A stretch of DNA of 64,000 nt from Terrimonas sp. GTDB taxonomy: Bacteria > Bacteroidota > Bacteroidia > Chitinophagales > Chitinophagaceae. The stretch lies in the NCBI RefSeq assembly GCF_003075435.1, contig NZ_QCZJ01000010.1:1-64000 (forward strand). Direction: 5' to 3'. The notes beneath the pieces were generated by a model. The model made no database searches and was not told where the DNA came from. It saw only the letters and a list, made by a program, of their open reading frames with translations. Positions 42,989-52,430 of the stretch are shown piece after piece. How positions within the stretch are numbered: the first letter of the stretch is position 1; each line of letters starts with the position of its first letter. A program made the translations under genes and the position numbers.

Positions 42989-43052
42989 ATCTGTAAAAAC
43001 TAATATAAAAATAGCCATTACTTTGCTGCGAAAAATTTTGGATGCATTTACA

Positions 43053-43874
43053 ATGAAAAAAATTATTGCTTTTTGTTGGGGTTTGTTGATGGTGTGTGGG
43101 GTAAACGCGCAGTATCGTGAAGATTGGGATACTTATGTAAATGAATTTAGCGATCACCTGAGCTCTGTAATGGTTGACCTCGCTTTTGGTGGCTCTGCAG
43201 AAGCCAGGCTAAGGCCTAATGCAATCATTATTCGCATAAGGGTGGATAGTATACGAACCAACGGCATGCCTGCAGAAAACCAGCTTAAAAAATTGAATAT
43301 AGTGGAAGACCGGTTGGTGGAGCAGCTTACCGGCAAGCTGCAGGCTATGTATACCGGCCGGTTTACAAAAGATGGCAAGCGGGATTTTTATTTTTACAGT
43401 AATGACACATCAAACTACCGGTTAGCCATAGCCGAAGTGCTTGATCCAATGCATATATCGTGGCTGGCAAAAGCGCAAACAGATACCGGTTACAGCAATT
43501 ATTTTAATGTGCTGTATCCCGGTGGTAAGCAGCTTGAATCAATGAAAAACAGGCGGGTGGTGGATAATCTGAAAGAAAAAGGAGATGTTTTGACTGCTCC
43601 AAGAAAAATAAATCATTTTATTTTTTTTAAAACAGAAAAAGACAGGAAGGAATATGCTTTCACCGTGCAGGATAATGGCTTTACGGTTGAAAACGCCGGT
43701 AAAGAAATAGGTGTAAATGACCGTCCGTATACTTTGCAGATAAGCCGTATTGATAGAGTGGATTATAACAGTATTGATAAAGTAACTCTGTACCTGTGGG
43801 AACTTGCGGTGAAATATTCTGCTAAATATGATGGATGGGAAACCTTTGTGGTGAAGGAGGAAGGTGGAAGGTGA
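43053..43874 (+). CDS. Secreted DUF695/RraB-type protein
   Basis: A 273-residue protein with a signal peptide (KKIIAFCWGLLMVCGVNAQ). ATG at 43053 is chosen because upstream codons overlap the divergent Nif3 gene. The first domain (REDWDTYVNEFSDHLSSVMVDLAF) is DUF695-like. The C-terminal domain (INHFIFFKTEKDRKEYAFTVQDNGF, LYLWELAVKYSAKYDGWETFVV) resembles RraB. A secreted member is unlikely to regulate RNase E, so its job is unknown. It is followed by a short run of repeated GCTGAAAGCTGA-like words. Confidence 0.78.
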   Translation: MKKIIAFCWGLLMVCGVNAQYREDWDTYVNEFSDHLSSVMVDLAFGGSAEARLRPNAIIIRIRVDSIRTNGMPAENQLKKLNIVEDRLVEQLTGKLQAMYTGRFTKDGKRDFYFYSNDTSNYRLAIAEVLDPMHISWLAKAQTDTGYSNYFNVLYPGGKQLESMKNRRVVDNLKEKGDVLTAPRKINHFIFFKTEKDRKEYAFTVQDNGFTVENAGKEIGVNDRPYTLQISRIDRVDYNSIDKVTLYLWELAVKYSAKYDGWETFVVKEEGGR

Positions 43875-43949
43875 CCGGCTGAAAGCTGATACCTGACCGC
43901 TGAAAGCTAATTACTGCCCGCTGAGCATTATAAACACAAAACCAGGATT

Positions 43950-45446
43950 ATGCCAGACAAAAATATGTACCAGGATTATGCAGATCATATGCGCAAAATA
44001 GCGGATGTAAAATTTGCTTTGGCAGTTTTGCAATGGGACCAGGAAACCTACCTTCCTCCAAAAGGCGCCGCTTTCCGAGGGCAACAGATGGCAACGCTCA
44101 GCGAAATTTCGCATCAAATGTTTACAGATGAAAAGCTGGGTAAATTGCTTGACCAGTTAAGCAATGATCCGTCACTGAATGAAAAACAGCGCCGTAATAT
44201 TGAGCTTACTTCAGAAGACTATAATAAAAACCAGAAATATAGTTCAGCATTCGTTCGTAAACTATCAGAAGCAACAAGTAAAAGTTATCACTCGTGGATA
44301 GAAGCAAGAAAGCAAAATGACTTTAAAGTTTTTGAAAAAGATTTGAGCGTATTGGTTGATCTAAAAAAAGAAGAAACACAATTGCTTGGCTTTAAGCAAC
44401 ATCCTTATGACGCGCTGTTGAATGAATTTGAAAAAGGCGCAACAGTGCAATGGCTGGATGGCTTATTTGGCAACCTGCGGGAACCTTTGAAAAAATTACT
44501 TGAAAAAATTCAGCGTAAGTCTGCTCCGGATGACAGCTTTCTTCACCAGCATTTTAATAAAGACGATCAATGGAAGTTTGGGATTGATATGCTGAAGCAG
44601 ATGGGATTTGATTTTGAGGCCGGTCGCCAGGATATATCAGAACATCCGTTTACCACCAATTTCAGTGCTGAGGATGTAAGGGTAACCACCCGCATAGATG
44701 AAAATGATTTTACATCTATGACATGGAGTTGCCTCCATGAAGGCGGACATGCATTATACGAGCAGGGTTTGCCAACAGATCAATATGGTTTGCCGTTAGG
44801 TGAATATTGTTCACTGGGCATTCACGAATCTCAAAGCAGGCTTTGGGAAAACTGTGTAGGCAGGAGCATGGAATTTATGCAGCATAATTTCCCGCTGATG
44901 CTTCAATATTTCCCGCAATTAAGAAATGTTGGTGCGGAACAGGTATATGCCGCCGTTAATAAAGTACAACCGTCATTGATCCGTACCGAATCAGACGAGC
45001 TTACTTATCATTTTCATGTAATGATAAGGTATGAGGTGGAAAAACAAGTGATTGACGGAACACTTGCGGTAAAAGATATACCCGGTTTCTGGAACGAGAA
45101 GTATAAAACTTATCTCGGCGTAAATGTACCTGATGATAAACGGGGTTGCCTGCAGGATATCCACTGGAGCCACGGTAGTTTTGGATATTTTCCTACATAC
45201 AGCCTCGGAAGCTTATATGCGGCACAGTTTTTTAAGCATATACAGAAAAAATATCCGGGATTAAAGGCATTAATTAATAAAGGGAATTATAATGACATAC
45301 ATCAATGGCTTCAAGCAAATGTATATCAATATGGTAGAATGTATACCAGTGGTGAATTATGCAATAAGGCAACCGGCGAAACGTTACAACAATCGTATTT
45401 GTTAGCATATTTAACCGATAAATATGCAGGTATTTACGGCTTTTAA
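43950..45446 (+). CDS. Carboxypeptidase M32
   Basis: A 498-residue zinc metallocarboxypeptidase of the Taq/Pfu type. The metal motif HEGGHALYEQG starts at His263, with the downstream Glu in GIHESQSRLWEN (conserved HES). The start MQDYADHMRKIADVKFALAVLQWDQETYLPPKGA and the end YAGIYGF are typical. It removes C-terminal residues from peptides in the cytoplasm. Length fits the family. The lipoprotein gene starts 11 bases after its stop. Confidence 0.92.
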   Translation: MPDKNMYQDYADHMRKIADVKFALAVLQWDQETYLPPKGAAFRGQQMATLSEISHQMFTDEKLGKLLDQLSNDPSLNEKQRRNIELTSEDYNKNQKYSSAFVRKLSEATSKSYHSWIEARKQNDFKVFEKDLSVLVDLKKEETQLLGFKQHPYDALLNEFEKGATVQWLDGLFGNLREPLKKLLEKIQRKSAPDDSFLHQHFNKDDQWKFGIDMLKQMGFDFEAGRQDISEHPFTTNFSAEDVRVTTRIDENDFTSMTWSCLHEGGHALYEQGLPTDQYGLPLGEYCSLGIHESQSRLWENCVGRSMEFMQHNFPLMLQYFPQLRNVGAEQVYAAVNKVQPSLIRTESDELTYHFHVMIRYEVEKQVIDGTLAVKDIPGFWNEKYKTYLGVNVPDDKRGCLQDIHWSHGSFGYFPTYSLGSLYAAQFFKHIQKKYPGLKALINKGNYNDIHQWLQANVYQYGRMYTSGELCNKATGETLQQSYLLAYLTDKYAGIYGF

Positions 45447-45457
45447 AACCTGTGTTT

Positions 45458-45889
45458 ATGAAATGGTCCCATGCATCATTTATTTATATACTATTATCTG
45501 TTGCAATATCTGCTTCAATAAGTTGTAAAAAAATAAAAGAAGAAATTGGAACACAGTATATTATTAAAGTCATGACAGATGGCAAATGGATTGTGGAAAA
45601 ATTTACGGAGAATGAAACGGATGATGTTACCGCCATGTTTGAAGGTTATGAGTTTCAATTTACTGCAGATGGCAAAGTATTTGGTTATAAAAGCAACGGT
45701 GAGCAGCAGGGCACATGGGTAGGCAATACAAATGACCTTACCATTACAGCCAATTTTTCAGGCGCTGATGATCCGTTGAAAAAGTTAAATGGTGTATGGA
45801 AGATCAGTAACAATACCACAAAATCCCTTAACGCTACACCATTTAACAGCAGCAGGGTTGCATTTTTGAAGCTGGTAAAGAAAAGCTGA
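45458..45889 (+). CDS. Lipocalin-like small lipoprotein
   Basis: A 143-residue lipoprotein with a signal peptide and lipobox ASISCKKIKEE. The mature part (GKWIVEKFTENETDDVTAMFEGYEFQFTADGKV, GTWVGNTNDLTI, LNGVWKI) has the repeated WxV and TxDG pattern of Bacteroidota lipocalin-like domains. It probably sits on the periplasmic or surface face of a membrane. ATG at 45458 is preferred over the GTG two codons upstream. Confidence 0.7.
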   Translation: MKWSHASFIYILLSVAISASISCKKIKEEIGTQYIIKVMTDGKWIVEKFTENETDDVTAMFEGYEFQFTADGKVFGYKSNGEQQGTWVGNTNDLTITANFSGADDPLKKLNGVWKISNNTTKSLNATPFNSSRVAFLKLVKKS

Positions 45890-46015
45890 TATATAAAACT
45901 GCGGTATCCAACTTTGTTTTCAGGGATAACGTATATAATTCCGGTTATAAAACCATCAATCCACTCCTCTGAAAGTATAATTGCTTTCCTGTAAATTTCT
46001 GAACAAAAAATGCGA

Positions 46016-46023
46016 TAGTTTTG
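46016..46023 (+). promoter_or_regulatory. Candidate -7 box (TAGTTTTG)
   Basis: It matches the Bacteroidota consensus TAnnTTTG and lies 56 bases before the PKD gene start. A -33 TTTG box is not clear; TTTC occurs about 20 bases upstream. Confidence 0.4.
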
Positions 46024-46078
46024 CCGCCCATGCAACCCAAGGCATAGGTATCCGCACCCTTTATTAAATCATATTTGC

Positions 46079-49000
46079 TTGAAAAAAAGATTTTTCAATA
46101 CCATATTCGTACTTCTTACCGGGCTAACCGTTTTTGCACAGACGCCTGTTGCAGATTTTTCAGCTTCAGTAGTTTCGGGGTGTGCGCCGCTTGGTGTGTC
46201 TTTTAAAGATTTATCCACAGGCAATCCAAAATACTGGGATTGGGATTTTGGAAATGGCCAGCTTTCCAATACCCAAAATCCCCGTGTAACATTTTCTCAG
46301 CCGGGAACATATACTGTTAAATTGGTTGTTCGTAATTCAAATGGCGCAAATGGCGTTACAAAAGAGGCATATATTACTGTATATCCTTCGCCTGTTGTAT
46401 CGTTTTCTGCAGATGCCACAACAGCCTGCATACCCGCTGCAATAAATTTTACCGGTAATGCTACAACAACGGATGGTACAATTTCCTCGTATGCCTGGGA
46501 TTTTGGTGATGGAGGAACATCTTCTTCACAAAATCCACAGCATAGCTATACTGAAACAGGTTATTACAATGTTGCACTAACAGCAACCAGCAGCAATGGT
46601 TGTGTTGGAAGAAGCGGGCGAAACAGGTATATAAGAATGGTTGCAGGTATTGAGGCGAATTTTGCCAGCACTCCGCCGGCAGAATGTAAACCGCCTTTTA
46701 ATGTTGTATTTACCAATGAATCCAGCGGCCCGGGCACATTAACGTATCAATGGGATTTTGGTAATGGTAATACATCCACTGATAAGGATCCATCTAATAT
46801 TTATAACAGCAATGGCAACTTCCAGGTAAAACTTACTACCACCAGCAGCTATGGGTGTGTGTCGACTATTGACAGCACTATTCCGGTTACCACCTTTGCT
46901 ACTGCAATGAATATACCCGACAGCGCTTGTGTGAACCAGCAGGTGGTTTTTCAGAATGTATCAGCGCCCGGTGCGGTAACAACACTTTGGGATTTTGGAG
47001 ATGGCACACAATCCGGGGATTTATCGCCTGTTAAAGCATATTCAGCCGTTAATAATTACACCGTAAAGCTTATCAGCAAATATGCTGATTGTGCTGATTC
47101 TGTAGCGAGAGTGATAAAGATTGTAAAGCCTGCGGTAGATTTTACAGCAACAGGTAATATTGGTTGTGGCGCGCCGCTCACGGTTAATTTTCAAAATACC
47201 ACACCCAATACAACTGACTGGAAATGGGATTTTGGAGATGGTACGATCTCAACAGACCAGAACCCTTCACATGAATACCAAAAGCCGGGTAACTATAGTG
47301 TTACGTTAACGGTTACTACGGCCACGGGTTGTGAAGCGATAATTACAAAAGCAAACTTTGTAAAAATTACGCCTGCAACTATCAATATATCCAATTTACC
47401 CAGGGGCGGGTGCAGACCGCTTGCTGTTAGCCCGGTAGTAACGGCAACCTCACCAGATGGTATAGCTTCTTATTCATGGGATTGGGGTGATGGGAATATT
47501 TCAACAGGCACTAACCCCTCTCATAATTATCCAAACATAGGAGTTTATAATGTTGTATTAACCATTACCACAAATGGCGGTTGCGTACAGCAAATACCAA
47601 GAACGGTAACTGTTGGTGATGCACCTGCATCCGTTGATTTTTCCGCTGCTCCATTAACCTTATCATGCTCATCTGATACAGTAAAATTTACTGCAAATGC
47701 GCCGGGCGCTAACCAATGGTTATGGAATTTTGGTGATGGAGATACATCAACATTAGCAAATCCTGCGCATGTTTTCCAGGATACAGGAAAAATTTCAGTA
47801 ACATTAATGGCAGGGAATAATGGATGTTGGGCTGCACCGGTTCCCAAAACAGATTTTATTACCATTCCCGCACCGGTTGCAAAATTTAAAGCAGATATTG
47901 ATTGCAATAACCGTTTACAGGTAACTTTTACCGACATCTCTTTGATTAAAGCAGGTGACCCGGTAACCTATGAATGGGATTTTGGTGATGGGCAAAGCGA
48001 TACCAACCAAAATCCCGGTCTACATCCTTACGCATCTCCCGGGGAGTATACTGTAAAACTTACCATAAAAAATAGCGGTGGATGTGAGAGCGTAAAAATT
48101 CAGAAATTATATCTCGACCCAATAGAAAAGAACTTTACTGTTTCAAAGGAGAAAGTCTGCCTGAACGAATCCATTACCCTTACTGCCTTAGAGGATAGTG
48201 TGAATGTTGCATCATACCACTGGACTGTTGGCGGGTCATCGTTTGACAGGGGAAAATCTTTTGATACATTGTTTGCCTCTCCCGGTCAACAAAAAATTTC
48301 ACTGGTTGTTACAGATAAGTATAATTGTGTAGACACCAGTTCTCAAACCATTATAGTAAGTCAGCCGGTAGCATTATTTACGGCAGATGCACCTGGTGTG
48401 TGTGAAAACACTACAGTAACTTTTAATGATGGTTCTGTTGCTGATGCAGGCATAACCGAATGGTTGTGGGACTATGGCGATGGTAATACGGAAACATCTG
48501 CAGCCGCTCCATTTACACATCAGTATACAACAGCAGGCTCATATGCCGTAAAACTTACACTTAAAGATGACGCAGGATGTACTGCTGCCTATACCTTGCC
48601 GGCGAATATATTGGTAACTGCTCCAAAAGCCTCATTCGGAACCAATACACCTATGTTTTGCCCCGGTCCCGCTTTACATCTTAATGACTCTTCTGCGGGA
48701 GTTGGATTAAAATATGTATGGACATTGGGAAATGGTCAAACTTCTACAGACCGTAATCCATCTGCAGTGTACACAGAAGGAATATATACGGTGAAACTTG
48801 TAGTAACGGATACATTAGGTTGTACAGATTCTTTGATCCGCACTGATTATATTGACGTAAAAGCGCCGGTTGCTGCGTTTGATATCCAGGATACCGTATC
48901 TGTTTGCGGGCTGCTGGAAACAAAGTTTTTTGCAAAAGGAGAAAACTTTGAATCCTTTTACTGGGATTTTGGAGACAGCACGCAATCAACTTTAGCAAAC

Positions 49001-50392
49001 CCGAAACATTTTTATGACACTTATGGCAGCTATACTGCAAAACTGTTTGTAAAGGGTTATGGCGGCTGTGTTGACTCAGCCGCTCACCAGATCAATGTAT
49101 ATAATCCGAATGCTGCAACCCAGATAAATTATACTGTTCCGTCATTTGCATGTAATGAATTAATGGTTGATTTTAACATAGCAACACCCTCGGGAACAGA
49201 CTTTAAGTTTATGTATGGGGATGGCATCACAGATTCATCCGGGCAAACCAGTTTGCAGCATTTGTATAATTATCCCAATGCTTATCGTCCTTCTGTATTT
49301 TTAGAAGACCCTACAGGCTGCCAGGTGAGTGTAGCTGGTGGCTCAAGCATAAATATAAAAGGAGCAGTGCCGGTATTCAATATTGATCAGAAGAAATTCT
49401 GTGATTCCGGAACAATATATCTTACAAACTTTACCATTACCAATGATGCGCCAATCACATCTTATGCATGGAATTTCAGTGATGGCGGTACTTCTGGCGA
49501 TATGACACCTGCAGCGCATCTGTTTACACAACCAGGGCTATACCCGGTATCATTAACCGTTACTACAAATAGTAATTGTGTTTCTACGTTTACAGATACG
49601 GTTCACGTATTGCGTACCCCTGACCCTGTTATTGATATGGATGCGATTACCTGTGTGAGCAGGCAGTTGAATTTTAACGCTGTGCTGGTGCAGGCAGATA
49701 CTGCTATTACATGGAACTGGAATTTTGGCGATGGAAGAACCTCAGCAGAACAGGATAACCAGCTTACTTATGAAAAAACGGGCAGTTACCTGGTTACACT
49801 AACCGCAACGAATAGCCTTAACTGCAAGCGCACAGATTCACTTTCGCTGAATGTTGCGCCGCTTCCTGTAATTACAACGCAGGATATAACTATTCCTGTT
49901 AGCGGTCAAACCGCTATGCCGGTATCTTACAGCAGCGGTATACAAACATATACCTGGACTCCTCCATCTGCTTTGAGTTGTGCCAATTGTGCTGTGCCTG
50001 TAGCCAGCCCTGCTAAAACAACTACCTACACCGTTAACGTAACAGACAGCAATACGTGCACAAGCAGTGCTGATATTATAGTTACCGTAGCCTGCACTGC
50101 TGAAAATTATTTTGTGCCCAATACATTCTCACCAAATGGCGATGGTATGAATGATGTATTTTATCCAAGAGGAAGGGGGTTAGCGCGGGTTCAATCTATG
50201 AGAATATATAATCGTTGGGGTGCACTTGTTTTTGACAAGCGAGGCTTTACTGCCAATGATGCTTCTTCAGGATGGAGAGGAAATACAGGCACTGCAATGG
50301 CTCCTTCTGATGTATATGTATATGTGGTAGAATTTGTTTGTGATAATTCGCAGATCGTAACATTAAAAGGGAATGTAACATTAATCAGATAG
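46079..50392 (+). CDS. Giant PKD-repeat protein with gliding-motility (T9SS type B) C-terminus
   Basis: A 1437-residue secreted protein. The start codon is TTG at 46079, giving the signal peptide KKRFFNTIFVLLTGLTVFAQ; no ATG fits. About 15 PKD-type Ig domains follow, each with a W-DFG-G motif such as WDWDFGNG, YAWDFGDG, LWDFGDG or NWNFGDG, and many carry a Cys pair. The C-terminal CHU_C domain (FVPNTFSPNGDGMNDVFYP, SMRIYNRWGALVFD) directs export by the type IX system. It is probably a surface adhesin or motility filament. The next gene codes for a PorP/SprF protein, the usual partner for such cargo. Confidence 0.92.
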   Translation: MKKRFFNTIFVLLTGLTVFAQTPVADFSASVVSGCAPLGVSFKDLSTGNPKYWDWDFGNGQLSNTQNPRVTFSQPGTYTVKLVVRNSNGANGVTKEAYITVYPSPVVSFSADATTACIPAAINFTGNATTTDGTISSYAWDFGDGGTSSSQNPQHSYTETGYYNVALTATSSNGCVGRSGRNRYIRMVAGIEANFASTPPAECKPPFNVVFTNESSGPGTLTYQWDFGNGNTSTDKDPSNIYNSNGNFQVKLTTTSSYGCVSTIDSTIPVTTFATAMNIPDSACVNQQVVFQNVSAPGAVTTLWDFGDGTQSGDLSPVKAYSAVNNYTVKLISKYADCADSVARVIKIVKPAVDFTATGNIGCGAPLTVNFQNTTPNTTDWKWDFGDGTISTDQNPSHEYQKPGNYSVTLTVTTATGCEAIITKANFVKITPATINISNLPRGGCRPLAVSPVVTATSPDGIASYSWDWGDGNISTGTNPSHNYPNIGVYNVVLTITTNGGCVQQIPRTVTVGDAPASVDFSAAPLTLSCSSDTVKFTANAPGANQWLWNFGDGDTSTLANPAHVFQDTGKISVTLMAGNNGCWAAPVPKTDFITIPAPVAKFKADIDCNNRLQVTFTDISLIKAGDPVTYEWDFGDGQSDTNQNPGLHPYASPGEYTVKLTIKNSGGCESVKIQKLYLDPIEKNFTVSKEKVCLNESITLTALEDSVNVASYHWTVGGSSFDRGKSFDTLFASPGQQKISLVVTDKYNCVDTSSQTIIVSQPVALFTADAPGVCENTTVTFNDGSVADAGITEWLWDYGDGNTETSAAAPFTHQYTTAGSYAVKLTLKDDAGCTAAYTLPANILVTAPKASFGTNTPMFCPGPALHLNDSSAGVGLKYVWTLGNGQTSTDRNPSAVYTEGIYTVKLVVTDTLGCTDSLIRTDYIDVKAPVAAFDIQDTVSVCGLLETKFFAKGENFESFYWDFGDSTQSTLANPKHFYDTYGSYTAKLFVKGYGGCVDSAAHQINVYNPNAATQINYTVPSFACNELMVDFNIATPSGTDFKFMYGDGITDSSGQTSLQHLYNYPNAYRPSVFLEDPTGCQVSVAGGSSINIKGAVPVFNIDQKKFCDSGTIYLTNFTITNDAPITSYAWNFSDGGTSGDMTPAAHLFTQPGLYPVSLTVTTNSNCVSTFTDTVHVLRTPDPVIDMDAITCVSRQLNFNAVLVQADTAITWNWNFGDGRTSAEQDNQLTYEKTGSYLVTLTATNSLNCKRTDSLSLNVAPLPVITTQDITIPVSGQTAMPVSYSSGIQTYTWTPPSALSCANCAVPVASPAKTTTYTVNVTDSNTCTSSADIIVTVACTAENYFVPNTFSPNGDGMNDVFYPRGRGLARVQSMRIYNRWGALVFDKRGFTANDASSGWRGNTGTAMAPSDVYVYVVEFVCDNSQIVTLKGNVTLIR

Positions 50393-50401
50393 CACTAAAT
50401 T

Positions 50402-51451
50402 ATGCTTACCAAACTGAACACATATTTCAAACATAATTTTCATTTGCGCATTACGCTCAGTATTGCCGCTATGATTATAGTGATGTCTGTTAAAGCGCAG
50501 GATCTTCATTTTTCACAATTTTTTGAAGCGCCGCTGGTTCGTAACCCGGCATTGGCAGGGTTGTTTGAAGGAGATGTGAAAGTACAGATGGTTTACCGCA
50601 ACCAATGGGGAAGTGTTACAGTACCCTATCAAACCGGCTCTTTGAGCGGGCAATATAAATTTGGCGTTGGCAGGGGTGATGATTTTGTTACGGCAGGCTT
50701 ACAGGTTTTATGGGATAAGGCAGGCACGGTTGCATTAAATACCACGCATCTCCTGCCTGTTGTAAATTATCACAAATCATTAAGCGGCGATAAGAACAGG
50801 TACCTCTCCCTGGGCTTTATTGGAGGCTGGGTATCACGCAGGTTAGATCGTTCAAAAGTTACTACCAATAACCAGTATGATGGCTTTGGGTATAACGGCT
50901 CCCTGCCTGACGGAGAAACCTTTCTTGCCAATTATTCTTACTTTGATGCAGGCGTGGGAATGAGCTATAATTCATCTATCGGAGAAAATAAGAATAATAA
51001 CTTTTATGTAGGGATGGCTTATCATCACTTTAATAAACCTGTAAACAGTTTTTACGCTTCATTGCAGCATATGCCCAAATGGGTTGGCTCGGCAGGCTTA
51101 AGAACCGCAATGGGTGAATTGTCCTATATTACTTTAAACGCTGATGTGAGTATTCAGGGTCCTTTTAAAGAATGGATTGGCGGTGCAATGTTTTCCAGGA
51201 AAATTGGTGATGAAATTGTGCCGGACTATATTATACATGGCGGCGCTTATTTAAGATGGGGTGATGCTATTATACCTGTTGTAAAGCTTGATTACAATCC
51301 TTTTTCCATAGCATTTAGTTATGATATGAATATATCTGAGTTGCGCACCGCCAGCCAGGGCAGGGGTGGCTTTGAATTATCCTTAAGCTATACCGGCTTT
51401 TTAAACAGCAATGGCAGCACGAAAGACATTATCCGCTGTCCAAGATTCTGA
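50402..51451 (+). CDS. PorP/SprF-family outer membrane protein (T9SS)
   Basis: A 349-residue outer membrane barrel with a signal peptide (IAAMIIVMSVKAQ) followed by the family's opening DLHFSQFFEAPLVRNPALAGLF. The later segments YRNQWGSV, GLQVLWDKAG and FDAGVGMSYNS are typical, and the end is AFSYDMNISELRTASQGRGGFELSLSYTG. Members serve type IX secretion of type B cargo and anchor it on the cell surface. It starts nine bases after the giant PKD gene, so the two form an operon. Confidence 0.93.
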   Translation: MLTKLNTYFKHNFHLRITLSIAAMIIVMSVKAQDLHFSQFFEAPLVRNPALAGLFEGDVKVQMVYRNQWGSVTVPYQTGSLSGQYKFGVGRGDDFVTAGLQVLWDKAGTVALNTTHLLPVVNYHKSLSGDKNRYLSLGFIGGWVSRRLDRSKVTTNNQYDGFGYNGSLPDGETFLANYSYFDAGVGMSYNSSIGENKNNNFYVGMAYHHFNKPVNSFYASLQHMPKWVGSAGLRTAMGELSYITLNADVSIQGPFKEWIGGAMFSRKIGDEIVPDYIIHGGAYLRWGDAIIPVVKLDYNPFSIAFSYDMNISELRTASQGRGGFELSLSYTGFLNSNGSTKDIIRCPRF

Positions 51452-51557
51452 GCCTAACAGCCTGAAAATGTTTGGTTAATTACCATTTATAAATTGCGGA
51501 ACTATACTGGCGTGTACAAAATTTACGTTACTATTTGAGGATAATGTGTACTTTTAT

Positions 51558-51902
51558 ATGGTGAAAAATTTTACGCTGACATTTTTACTGGCGCTTATCT
51601 TACATTTTTCCGGCTCTTCGCAGGAAAAATTTGCTGTTGCCGCCAGGGAATCATCGGCAGTAAGACTCGTAAAATTCTATCCTAACCCCGCTACTACAAA
51701 TATCACGTTCGAATTGCCCAAAGGCTCATCTTATACACTCCAGATATTTAATTTCATGGGTAAAAAAGTGTATGAAATAAAAAATACTTCGACAACAAAC
51801 CTCGTAAACCTGAATGATTTTAATCGCGGTGTATATATTTTCCAGTTGCGCGATGCCGGTGGAAGAATAGTTGAGTCAGGTAAATTCCAGGTGTCTAAGT
51901 AA
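51558..51902 (+). CDS. Small secreted protein with T9SS type A sorting domain
   Basis: A 114-residue protein: a signal peptide (KNFTLTFLLALILHFSGSSQ), a linker of about 20 residues, and then the whole type A C-terminal sorting domain (VKFYPNPATTNITFELP, YTLQIFNFMGKKVYE, NLNDFNRGVYIFQLRD, GKFQVSK). There is no cargo domain, so it is a bare sorting tail. ATG at 51558 is preferred over the GTG at 51546. It may be the remnant of a larger protein or a surface peptide in its own right. Confidence 0.82.
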   Translation: MVKNFTLTFLLALILHFSGSSQEKFAVAARESSAVRLVKFYPNPATTNITFELPKGSSYTLQIFNFMGKKVYEIKNTSTTNLVNLNDFNRGVYIFQLRDAGGRIVESGKFQVSK

Positions 51903-51966
51903 CCTGCCGTTTATCATAATTTCCCCCCGTGTTTTTATGCTGCAATGTAATTTAGCGAGAGAGAAG

Positions 51967-52047
51967 GTTTGTGGTTTGTAGTTTATAGTTTATGGTTTTA
52001 GACTTTCCAACCATAAACTACAAACCATGAACTATAAACTACAAACC
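51967..52047. repeat. Intergenic inverted repeat of TTTGTAGTTTATAG-type words
   Basis: The left arm GTTTGTGGTTTGTAGTTTAT and a right arm ending TATAAACTACAAAC form a long, imperfect stem. A related hairpin lies at 36112-36158. Confidence 0.6.
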
Positions 52048-52062
52048 CGAAACTTATTTACT

Positions 52063-52254
52063 ATGATCACTTTCTTGCTTTGGCTTATACTCTTTGTTAT
52101 ATGTGCTCCGCTGGCGATACTCGCATTGGTGCTATATCCTGTTATCTGGTTAATATTAATACCATTCCGTATAATGGGCTTCGCAGTTGAGGGCGTATTA
52201 TCATTGATCAAATCCATCTTACTGCTGCCTTCAAGACTATTGCGGAAGATATAA
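52063..52254 (+). CDS. Small hydrophobic membrane protein
   Basis: A 63-residue protein with two hydrophobic helices (about 2-24 and 25-48) and a basic end (LLLPSRLLRKI). ATG at 52063 is used; the upstream in-frame ATG at 52027 lies within an intergenic repeat. No family was recognised. It lies between the T9SS group and secA and reads in the same direction. Confidence 0.5.
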   Translation: MITFLLWLILFVICAPLAILALVLYPVIWLILIPFRIMGFAVEGVLSLIKSILLLPSRLLRKI

Positions 52255-52330
52255 ATCCGGCATGGTTAAAGATTCGCAAAACAGTCATAAAGTCTTAAAA
52301 CTCTTTACCTTCCTTCTTTGGTAGTTTTCT

Positions 52331-52338
52331 TACCTTTG
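52331..52338 (+). promoter_or_regulatory. Candidate -7 box for secA (TACCTTTG)
   Basis: It matches TAnnTTTG and lies 93 bases before the secA ATG. The -33 position has only a weak CTTTA match. Confidence 0.4.
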
Positions 52339-52430
52339 TCCCCTTTCTGTCAATATGGCTGTTGTTAAAAGCAGCATTATATTTGACATAAAAAACAATA
52401 CAAAAAACTCATTTATAATACATTCTCAAC

